In this document: piece by piece, positions 1-11,733 of the stretch
How positions within the stretch are numbered: position 1 is the stretch's first letter
How the letters are laid out: every line of letters begins with the position of its first letter
From: Cristatella mucedo
Lineage: Eukaryota; Bryozoa; Phylactolaemata; Cristatellidae
Length of the DNA: 64,000 bases
Assembly: GCA_009760855.2 (NCBI GenBank)
Contig: WPIO01000015.1
Coordinates: forward strand, 3,083,001 to 3,147,000
Reading direction: 5' to 3'
Position numbers and translations under genes: made by a program
The notes under the pieces: generated by a model
What the model was told of the DNA's origin: nothing
Database searches by the model: none
Seen by the model: the letters and a program-made list of their open reading frames with translations, nothing else

Positions 1-555
1 GTGGATGAGACTTGACCACCACACGACACTGATTGTACACGATCCGACATGTATGATTTGAACTAAGCCAGTGCCTCGTCTGTCACACCGATCGCTGTTC
101 TCAATCGTTCAAGTAGGATGTCTCCTGAATTTAGGGAATTGCAGTAATCTAGATGCGACGTCACAAATGCAAGGACTAATTTACATACGACCATAATGCA
201 AAAAGTGTAGTCAGCATTGCATAGGGCGATTTTAAGCGATTTCGAAGACGTCTTCGATATGGCACAATTTCACCAAGCTAGCAGACGATGAGCGTGACCC
301 TCGCATAAAATAAGACGTGACAGCACACACTTCCCTCCTGCTACAGAATCCACCAGCAATCCGAGGTCTTACTTCAAAGACGGATGCAGGATCAGTGAGG
401 TATGGTGGGGCTAGGCGGAAGTGCTCGGCAAGCAGTCGGCTGGTGCGAAGCTGCTAAGTAAGCAGCCGACGATGGCAGTGCACGTCCATTGCGGGCAGTG
501 GTCACCTTGCTGAAACAGGCACCTCACCTGGCAGGCGGCGCGCTCGCAAACTTAC
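1..555. other. Mcr intron, partly in window
   Basis: No further Mcr exon is visible here on the minus strand. A LINE scrap lies at about 100-190. The rest shows no coding or repeat signal that I can support. Confidence 0.6.
100..190 (-). mobile_element. LINE (L2/CR1-type) fragment
   Basis: On the minus strand it reads [14 protein letters not shown], the conserved piece found C-terminal to the reverse transcriptase core in the other LINE copies of this window. Only about 90 bp is recognisable. Confidence 0.55.
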
Positions 556-803
556 CAATGTCGACGCGAATCCACCGACGGTCATGTGCTGGTCTTGCAA
601 GAAGCGCTGTGCATTGTCCATCTCGGTGCTCGTGTACAGATAGCCCTGGCTGAGGTAGGTGAGCATCGCGTACGATGTCGCGGCGACGGCGTATGCCGTG
701 TACTGACTGTAGTTCTTGTAGAACAGCACCTCGCGCGCGTCGGTCGATGCTTCCCGATGCAGCGGCAGAATCTGGCCGTTCGACCAGTACAGATAGTTGT
801 TCT
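556..803 (-). CDS. Mcr: Mcr exon 22: helical domain, last exon in window
   Basis: Two bases complete a Glu codon, then 82 codons read [14 protein letters not shown], continue [17 protein letters not shown] and end [10 protein letters not shown]. It matches '.yW.....s..veita+Yall...l......pi..WL..qrn..GGfaST'. Acceptor GCGTAG, donor GTAAGT, phase 0. The next exon (expected to start Gln-Asp-Thr-like) is not found in positions 1-540 and must lie beyond the edge. Confidence 0.93.
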
Positions 804-3800
804 CTACGCAGTCGAGTGGGCATGCGAGTGTGTGAGAATGAAGCACAAGCTGGTGGTACTAGTAGCCACACGCCTCGGACTGGCAGTTACAACACGGCCA
901 GTGCTTGCCAGAGGTAATGGTGGTGGTATGGTTAAGCTGTGACAGACATGAGCCGCGCAGAGCACTTACCTGTCCTCGCCATGGACTGCAGCTTAATGAA
1001 AGCGGCCGAGGCGGCCGGTGCATTAGCGGACGCCAGGGCATACGCAGTCACGGCCATCTCGTAGGGGTCACTAATATTCGAATACATTTGGCTCAAATAC
1101 TGGATGCTATTGGACAACGTCGTACTGACTGCAGCATCGGCATTCTGCAACGAACGAGTTGCAAAAACTAGGCGGCACCTGGCCCCTCCGTGGGTGCGAG
1201 GGTGTAGTGATAAAGCTTCCGTAGAACTGGGCGGCCTCGGTGCGCGCGAGGGCAAGCGCGAGAGAAGACTTACATCTGAAATGTCGGTGAGCGATGCCAT
1301 GGAGATGACTGCGTGAGCTGTCAGCGACACGTTGGCCGGAAGTATTACACCGTTTGGTCCGCTCACTTTTAGGGTGCTCTGCAATCAATCAAAGGAGGCT
1401 CAGCATTACAAATGAAGCAGCATTGCTAAAGCAAGTGTGCATTGCTAAAGCAAGTGTGCATTGCTAAAGCAAGTGTGCATTGCTAAAGCAAGTGTGCATT
1501 GCTAAAGCAAGTGTGCATTGCTAAAGCAAGTGTCTGGCTTGTACGCTGACTTCCAGAAAGAGGCCGCAATTCCTGCTGCTCGGCGGCACTAAGGCGCCAA
1601 GTGTCCGTCGGTGGCGGGTTCCAGGTGCAACACCCGGTGCACCGAAAGCACGAAAGCAAGAGCTTACGGAGGGGAGTCACGACAGGTCAACAACTGGTCA
1701 GCCTCCCGAGTGGTGTAACACAAAGCCTCCCGAGTGGTGTAACCACACAGAAATGACCGCCCGTTTCTGAGCCTTGACCTCTTTTTTTGGTGAAGACCAT
1801 TCGGGACCAACATTCGACGGGCTGCTGCTTTCAATCAGGCAAAACAGCCTGCGCTGCATCTATCATGGTGGCTGATGCAGAGCGTGAAATGCTTTTGATG
1901 CCGAGTGCACGGACATACACAGGATGGCGAGGAGGCAGCTTGCAGGTTGAAAACAGGCAGAAGCAAGAATGCGAGCAAGCCGCCGGCCATTTGGGCGCCA
2001 TACCGCACCTGCAACCTGCGCAGATGATACGGGTAAGAAGTGTCTCTAAAGACGCCGGTGACGTTATCTGTTTGAGTGGCGAGCCACATGGCTGCCCGGT
2101 TCAGCGTCGCGACAGGCACAAAGAAATCCTTTTCAAGGTCGAGCATCCGGTCACGTGCTTCCATTAGAATCTGACAGGCCAAGGCCGATAAGCTGCAACG
2201 AAGGAGCAGCAGCAGCAGCAGCTAGAGCTGGCAGGGAATGTAGCCCATGTAGCACAAGCAAAGACCACAGCCACTGGCACCAACGCGCTGCGCCCAAGGC
2301 GTAACTCGGAGTAACTCTTGTCGTCCGCGTGTGCCACTGAAATAAAATAACGAACCTTCGAGTCTAATGACGAAGCCGATACTCGGCTGACCGCATTACA
2401 TCTACGCACAAAGTTGCACTGGTCAACAGCTAAAAGGGGGAGTTAAGATTCGGGTGGCGACACTTGTTTCCGGTTCTCGGGGTGGGTGTTCAACACGCCA
2501 AAAACAGTACTTAACCAAGCTGATTTCTAACTTTGCAAATGGAACAATGTATCTAATATAATGTATCTCCGTCTGTAACTCCACAAAGCTACAAAGACTA
2601 TGTGGGTGTTACGCACGGAGAGTATTGTTTAGTGCACTCAGCCTAAGCGGCTTTCGGTACGCATTCCATAGCCAGCAGACTTCGTCTCACGCAACAAAGA
2701 GAACGTGGGAAGCATAGCAGAGTCAGGAGAGCAGTTGAGGTAGTGAGTAGCATGGAAGTAGCAGCTCAGGATCGCTGAAAAGGATGAGCCACAGTCGGCA
2801 GCAGGTGAGTAGTTGTCGTTGCGTAAGAATTGTGGAAGCGAATTCCACAGTCTACCTACAGACCTGCAGAGCGAAAGCTTCTGTCACCAACGGTCTTTAA
2901 GCACAGGAATAGAACAGCTAATTTATTGTCCATACAGGAACCTGAGGGCACGAGGATGCTGAAACTGGTGCAGCAGTTCAGCTAGGTATGGATGAGCCAA
3001 GCTATCGCGGGCAATGTGGGTCAGCAGAAGAACTTTGCTCCGTATCTGTTGCTCAACCGGCAGCCATCCCAGCTCTTTTAGCAAAGGAGACACATGATCA
3101 AACCTCTGGAATTCGCAAGCTAGCCTTGCAGCCATATTCATAGCTATCTGCAGTGGCCTGGTTGCTTTTTTCGGTAGCCCAGCCAAAACAAAGGAAATTC
3201 CAACAATCTAGCTGAGACAGAACTAAGGAGCTAGCTTAATTGTGTGCAAGCCACCGTGAAAGTCAGTTCCTAATCTTAGATAGGGATCGGACGTGATTGC
3301 TAGCTGTAGATGCAGTCTTCGGAATGAAGCTTTTGAAATTTAGGCAGCTGTCGAAAACGACACCTAAATTCTGAGCATGTCGTAATGGTCGCACAAGAGC
3401 AACACCTATTAGAAGAATAAAGCCTTCTAATCCAGCCACACACTTAGGGTGTCCTATGAGCAGCAGTTCAAGTATTTAGTTTGAAGAAATTTTCCAGCAT
3501 CCAGGATCGAATGTCAGCAAGGCAAGCATTCAGTTAATGAGTTGCTGCAGCAGATTCCGACGGTTAGGATGACAAAAATAGCTGAGTAGCGTCGGCATAA
3601 AGGTGATATCCTATTCGATGGGCCTGAATCACTTTTCCATGAGGTTGAGTATAAATGGGGAACAGCCCATTCGGCAGCACAGGGCCACATAATGCTACAC
3701 AGTTTATTACACATTTCATTATGACAACCAGTTTACTACCGTCCAGGTTAAAGCTAAGTTTATGACAGTGTTTCCTACTCATGGGATCACTAATTTAGTT

Positions 3801-5471
3801 ATAAATTACAAGAGCTGACAAGGATAAAACACCTAGCCGAAATCACAAGCAAGCAGTCGCAGCATCGCCGTCTTTGCCAGGACATGAAAATCGTTTGGCG
3901 GCTTCTATTTAGGGCAGCCATCCTGCCGATTCTCGAGTCACCTCATTTATATAGCAGTAGAAGAGCCTTTACGGCTATCACCACTGCTAGCAGTGGGTAA
4001 TATGCACCGGTTGCGCACTGCAGGACTCAAAACCCATGACCCGAGTCGTTCAGAGCGAGCCCATCACCCCTGGAGGAAAGCACATCCGGGAGTGCCGCTG
4101 AGTAAAATATGCAACCAAGGTAAGTCATTTTCGTTATAAAAGGTTACCTTGCCTTTTGCAAATCATTAACTCGTACCGCCCACTTTTCAGAATCTAACTA
4201 ACTGCTTACCTACACATCGTACAGACCTAAAATCCTTTGGAGAGCCTTTGGTTCGCATGCTCCCAAAGCCTGGAACTCACTCCCGACTTACACCATGATA
4301 TCTCCTGACTTGGCCACATTTTAAAAGAAACTAAAAACGCATCTATTTATCACGGATTAATGGGTTCCTGCTATTCAACCTTAATGTATTTATGGGTGCT
4401 GACACTGTGCATGCTGCCACTAACCATACTTGCATGCTGACCCTGTGCATGTCACCCCTAACCATGTTATTCTTGTTGTTTATTGAGCATGCTACCACTA
4501 ACCATCTGATCGTGCTTCCTTTGCAGTAAATGTTAGGTGCATAGAAAAAGATCGAATTTTCTTTTATGTTCTGACACCTGGCTAAAGTCGACGAAGTCTG
4601 CTATTTATTGCTGGTTATTTCTACTGGTTATTTTTAATACAACCTTAAACAAACTTCTCATTTTTCATACTTCGAGATAGTTGAAACCTGATGGCGGATT
4701 ACCGTTCGTTGTCATTCACACCTCATTTCATTTCAAGCCTTCTTCGGCTGAGCCGAATCCTTGGAATCTCTGGCTCTTTGCCCAGCTAGCGGCGAGTTGC
4801 CGATGGCTGCGGTAATGTATCACTCAGACGGTAATCCCAGCTTCACCCCTCACTTTTCTGATTTTCTCAATTTTTTGCTCTAGAAATTCCCCATTTCTCA
4901 CATTAAAGTGATTTCAAAATATATTTTGACACAAGATCCGGTGTTTAATTTTGTTCATTCTCACCATAAATAATGAGAGTAAATCTCGTCCAGTCTATTT
5001 TTGTCACCTATTGAAGACATTTGAACGAGTTGTAGCCTAATAACTAAACGATTACACAAGTTCATCAGATCTTGCTAGCAAGACCCAAGTCGGGATTTGG
5101 AGCTAACCATTCCCAAGAAACTGCTCAGTTGCAGGTTTACAATACATCAACAATGCTTATAAAGGTAGGGCATCTCTGCTAGTTCTCCTAGATCTTAGAA
5201 GCATTGAATAATACTAATTAGATTTTAGATTAGCGATATATTAGATTTTAGATAATAGATTAGCGTTTGCATAGTACCCAAGGAGAACTTAATCTCTGTT
5301 CAGATGCTTTACAACAAGCTGCAAGAGAATCAATACCTAAGGGTTAGCAACATGCTATGCATCAAACATGTAAAAGCAGAGAAGTGTTATGCTTAGACTA
5401 GCATGCTAGAGCAAACATGAAGACTCTCTTGGCCATGGGTTAGTAGGACACACACACACACACGGACACAC

Positions 5472-5550
<79 letters not shown>

Positions 5551-7280
5551 TGTGTGCACTGAATCATAATACACAGGTATTGAAACAAAGCAGAGCGAAA
5601 TAAAATAAAACAGACTAGTTCACTGAGGCAAAGGGAAAGCTGATCAGAACATATGCATCTTTAGATCAGACTTAAGAGATGCAAGGTCAAGGAAAGTAGT
5701 GAGTGGACCCTACCCGGAAGTGAGCTCCAGACTTTTGGTGCATACGAGCTGAAGGCTCGACCCTGAAGTTTTCAATTTAATGCAAAGAACAGCAAGACGA
5801 CTGAATGTTGAAGAGTGGGTGGTGCTAGAACACACCGAAGGAGCAAGGAGGTCGGATAGGTAGTCGGGCGCAATCGAGCGATGCGACCTGTAAGCCAGAC
5901 TGAGAGTGAAATTGATTCGATTCTTGACAGTGAGTCAGAGAAGTTTAGGCATGCCTCATTAAAGATGTCTGTGTGTAGATGTAAATGGCTGACAGTCGTG
6001 CATGCACTTAAAGTAAGGAGTACCTCAGGGTTCGGTCTTAGGCCCCCTTTTTTCACCATCTATACTCCCCTAATATGGCCAATGCAATCGTCGCCAGACA
6101 ATGTTGGCTTTATTTCTATGCCAATGACACGCAGCTCTGCACATCCTCCGAACCTTCAGACTTGCGCTGCATACAACTCACTTATCTCCCCTTGAAGCCT
6201 GCGAACGACATTTGCACTTGTATGACCTAACTTCCTGAACCTTGACCACAGTAAGACCAACCTAGCAGTCGTGGCAAGCCTAGACCAACACTCAAACTAG
6301 AAGATCTCGCCCTCAAGATTTGTTTATCTAATATCACTCCAGTGACGTCTTCACATAATCTGGGCGTGCTGTTCCAAAACGACTTGTCATTAGATGAGCA
6401 CGTTTCTTCCATTGTCAAGTCGGCTGACTTCCTGTGAAAGAATATTGTCACAATTAGGCCCAGCTTTGAGAAGAGTATCACAGATAATTAAGCTGTTTAC
6501 GACATCGGGATTATATTGCATCGCCTCCAATTCAGCCGCTCCTCTGGTCTGTCGGCAACGGAATTGCTACCACATCAAACCATTTCTTTCTCTCGTTGGC
6601 CTAGAGGTCGCTTGATTGGCTTGCACCAGCCAACCTACCTGGCCTCCTAGGTCTGTCAGCACCTTCTCGAACCACCCGATGCCTCGACGACTTCCAGTCG
6701 GTTCGCCATGACTGGCAATTGAAATTGAAATCTTTTGGTGACCGGGCCTTCAGCTCACATGCACGAGATGTCTGTAACTCGCTCTCAGGTTCTGTCACCA
6801 GCTCAATTGAATTTGCATTATTTAAGCCTCCAGCCAAGGAGTGCTCCGCCAAGCTTTGCCTGAGCCTCAATGCACTTATAATTTGTCCTATTTACTGTTG
6901 CATGCTCACCTGTGGACGATGCAGAGCTGAGACCATGAGCAAGGTCTTTTCGTGAGCTTTTGCACGCTGGTCTAAGCTTGATACCTCGCACCATGCCTTG
7001 GTTATCGCTTTGCTTACAGCTAGCTGTAAAGTGCCTGAATAGAGATTTGGTACTCTGAGAACGCTCCCTATACAAACGACTTATTACTACTATTATTACC
7101 GACAGCCTTGGACCTGCAGAGCACAATTAATAACGATAAGAAGAAATCATTTTTGGACGATGTTTAAATGCCATCAGACCTCAGGTGTTCAATAAAGGAG
7201 CCTGCTACTAACTCAATCCGAGGCTTCTTTGACACGGTGGCAATGCCACAACCAACACTGAACTGCTCGCACACCTTTTC

Positions 7281-7368
<88 letters not shown>

Positions 7369-10300
7369 GTCTGTACGTAAACAGCAGATAGCATTATGCT
7401 AGCAGTCCGAAGGCACTGCTAGCCAAAAACTGAAACCAAAACAGAAATTGTGTGTGACAAAGTCACGAGCACATCGTCAGAAAACAGAAAACGTCGGGTC
7501 GATTTCTGCATCAAGTAAAGAACACTCAACGACGAAATTGTGCGGATAGAAGGTCGGCAAGTGAGTGCACTCAGCCTAGCTGTGAGCGCGCTGGCATAGT
7601 ACGAGAGCAGACAACCGGAACCAACAGGCTCGTGGCAACTGACTTGAGTGACGGCCAAGTCATTGAACAACTAAGAAACTTTCTAGCATGATTTGGCACA
7701 AAAGCCTGCCCCCAGAGCATGCAACGTCGGCACAATCGATTTGGACCACGACTGTTACAGTACCACTTCCGATCTACATAGTCGTGTCCTTGAGCTGCTA
7801 CGTTAAGAGCAGGCAACAGTCAATGCGACAGGCAGTGGCACTAGGCCCTCTCAGCATAACAGTGAGCAGAAGTGGGCTGAAGTGAACTGCACATGCATGA
7901 GTCGGGCGACTCACCGTAAAGTGGGAGGGGGCGATGAGCTTGTATCAAAATACAGAATAAGCATCAAGTATGGGCCAAATGAAAGCCTATGAGCTCACGA
8001 AGGCACACAAAGTGGTAATAAATGAGGTCCACTAACAAACTTACAGAACGTTGGGCTGCCGGTTCCACCGAAACTCCTTAAAGCCTCCCTCCGGGGTCAT
8101 GAAAGCGAGCAAGTTCTGAAGAGCTGAAAAAAGACGTACGAACAGTTGGCGTAGCAGGTCAAGTACGCACGAGCCCGAGCCAGGATCGAGACTAGTTAAT
8201 AAAAAAATATATATACATACATACACATAAGAGTATATGGACACATACGCATATAGTGTTTATGAGCGCATGCAATATATATTTACTTCGTGTATATACA
8301 CTAAACAAATGCAGATGTAATCAACGAGAGCACAATTATGTGCTGTCCACGGCATAATACAAGTGTGGCTAGAGTGTGCAACAATCACGCAACACAGTGC
8401 CAACTTGGAGTGGGCCTTGCATAAGTCGAGAAAGTCAGCTGGTATTTACCTATGTTGAGGCTGTACGCAATGGACGACAGCTGATCAGAGGAGACACTTG
8501 CAATCGACCGTAGCATCTTGAGGGTATACACGTTAGCAGCCAAGTTGTACAGAGCCTGTGTTGCCGAACCATAAGGGCGGCCCAACAGGTTCTGAGCCGT
8601 CAGGAAATTATTCGCATAAGGAAAAAACGACACACCGACAATGTCACCTAGAAGGAAAAGGTCAAACGCAAATAGCACACGGTGCGACACACGACAGAGC
8701 ATCATCGATGCTCTATAACTATTTTCATTACTTACTAATGCTACACGATACACGGAAAGAACTTGAGGCACATTCATGCCCATCGGAGTCCAGTCCGGCG
8801 TGAACAGCCACACCACGGCTCAACCGTTGTGCAGCTGTGCCTACTAGTCTCTGCGGCGGCTGAGACGAGCAAGCGGGTTCGGTACAAAGTGTCCAACGAG
8901 GGGGAGGGGTAGGGGAGGGGGCAACCACAGCCAGCTGCCAAAGCCTTTTCAGAGATCGAAGGTCAGAAGTCGAAAGAACTGATACCATCAAGTCGGCTCT
9001 CGTGTGCGTGACCTATGCATGCGACAACACGGCAGCCATATACCCTGTCGGGTGCACCAGCCGTGTGCACTATTTTCGTAACTTCCATTTCAGTAATCGT
9101 GCATAAAGCTTGATTGTGCAGTCATCCCCATCGCAGTGAATCCGGCTGCTGGATATCGTTTCCACATTTTCCATTAATAGTAGCTTGTCCACAGGTACTG
9201 TAGAACTGACCGGTCTGCACCAGATTTCAGGTGCACTCTTGCCAAGCTGGTTGGGCACAGTGGTTAAGGTGCTCGCCCCAACCGAGGTCAAGGTGAATAT
9301 ATTTGATGACAGAGGTCGTGGGCTCGAGCCCCGTGGCGCGTGTGAAGCGCCTGAATGGAGATTAAGCTCTACTGGAGTGCTATACAGATGAATTATTGTT
9401 ATCATCAACGCGGCATACTATCATTCTCCCCCGAACGAGGAATCGGCCATGGAGTCTGAGCCGCCAGCACCTGGCTGGCAGCTTGCAAGCGCATATTTTC
9501 GAGCACAATAACAACCTATTCTTTTTAGCAGCAGGCCGAAATGAGTTAAAAGGTAGGAGACCTCGAGCATCGTCAGTCGCGAAGTGCACTTTATACCGAC
9601 CTACACAAGAGAATCTACCAGGGAGGTTTTCACTGAGCATTTAACAGCAGTTATAGTTAACAGCACTTTCATACCACACGGGCTCTACCTCACATAGGGC
9701 ATACTTCAATGCACAAGACTCGTACGACTTCGAGAAGCACTTCGATAGGAGATGTGGACGAGTGCTGGTGGTAAGCAGGCACGCGCTTACAGCCGTTAGG
9801 GCAGCGCAAGTATCGGCAGCCTCGGGCGAGAAATCAGACAAGGAGCACCAAATGTGGGACCCCCGGACTGCATAGCAGACATTATAGGCGTCACTGCCTA
9901 CAGACTAAACGATGCTTCGCCGGGGGCAGATTAAGCTGAGACACGAGATCACAAGAAACAGACCCGAGTTGGGCCGGCAGCTCATGGCAAATGGCAAGGG
10001 GCAACAGGGCCGACAGGAGAGAAGCAAAGAATCCAAGAGATGGTATCACTACACATCAGCCACCATCACCACCATGTGAAGGAGCAGCAGTGCATGGCAG
10101 GATCACACGACGATCAAATTCGACGAAGGAGGCACGAGAAAAAGGCCAAGCCAAAGCCAAGAGCTCTACTTACAACGTACAGTGAGCCTGTGCGGGTTGA
10201 GAGTGAGCAAGACGGAATCGAGTGCAGGCAAACCGCCCGGTGGGGGGGAGGGCCACGAGCACCGTCACTGCACTTGAAAAACGCTTGAGAGAAACCGCAC

Positions 10301-11680
10301 CCCTGCCCGATCCACACTCGGTGGAAGGAGTGGTTACCTCACCCACAAGCGCCCCACTCACCGATGATGCTAAGTGTCGCGTTCGGCGAGCCGGGCACGT
10401 AGAGCAAGTCTCGCGTCTCGGGCTGCAGGAAGCTCTCCTCCACCTGTATGCGCCAGTGAGGCGTGTACACGGACGGCGCTCTCTGCAAGTCCACCTGGTA
10501 GTTCGTCACGTAGTACTCAGGCACGCCGTTCCACTGCAAAGGTCGGCAGAGGCGACGTCGAATGATGCTGCTGCTGCTGCTGCAAAGGTCTCTCATCGAC
10601 GCCATCTGCTTCAGCTCCTGCCTAACCTTCCCTAACCTCTTAAATTAAATGATGATGAAACTACCTTACTAATTATGGGCAAACCAAGTGTGATTCAGAA
10701 ATTGGAAGGGCTAACGCTCAAAATCGGCTCTGCCAGCATATCTTCTGTGGAATCTGCACGAAATCTAGGCGTCAAGTTCCAAAGTCACCGTTCGTTGGAT
10801 GACCACATCAGCTCCACGATCAAGACTGCCCACTTCCACAATGCTCAAAATCGGGCTTGTTTAGATAGGGATACCAGATCTAAGTTGGTCCATGCATTTG
10901 TGACATCCCGTCTTGACTTCTGCAACTCACTGCTTGCTGGCATACCGGCATGTGCAATCAGGCGCTTACAGCTGGTGCTAACCTCTGCAGCTAGGTTTGT
11001 CTGTAGTGAGCGGCGCAGTTGCCACATCACACCACTTCTTGCCGACCTGCGCTGGCTACCGGTCAAGCAACAGATCGACTTCAAGGTTTCGTCGCTCACT
11101 TTTAGGTCCCTTCATTCTTTGGCTCCAGGCTACTTATGATATATAAAAAAATATATATATATAATTTATTTGCGTAACGCCCCAAGAGAACTTAATCTCT
11201 ATTCAGTCGCTTCACATATGCCTCGTGGCTCGAGCTCACGACCTCCGCCAGACCTTGGTCGGGGCAAGCACCTTAACTGCTGGACCAAACCAGCTCGATC
11301 TACTGCCGCACCAGGCTAAGCTTCGTTCCACCTGCTTTTCGGAAACTAACTGATTACCTATACCTCGTGCAAACCTCAAATCCTTTGGAGACCGTGCATT
11401 TAGTTCGTATGCTCCCAAAGCCTGGAACTCACTCCCAACTTGCGTCACGACATCCACTGACTTGACCACATTTTAAAAGAAATTTAAAAACGCCCCCTAT
11501 TTATGACAGCATTTAGTGGGGACTAACCACAATTGCATGCTTACCCTGTGCATGTCACCCCTAACCATATTATTAATGTTGTTTATCAAGCATGATATTT
11601 GATCGTGTTTGCTTTGCAGGAAATGTAAAGCGCTTAGAATGAGATATAGTTCTCTGAGGGCACTTTATCAAGTGCATTAC

Positions 11681-11733
<53 letters not shown>

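Larger units (their letters stand above)
2193..8044. other. Intron between Mcr exons 18 and 19
   Basis: 5.85 kb. Apart from the LINE, SINE and microsatellite copies listed separately, I see no exon. The exon 18 end phase (2) matches the exon 19 start (1 base), so no exon is missing. Confidence 0.75.

Noticed and set aside
7920-7975. Candidate extra Mcr exon before GTGAGT at 7914
   Set aside because: It would end in the wrong phase and reads SSPPPTL, unlike the family. Exon 18 joins exon 19 directly.
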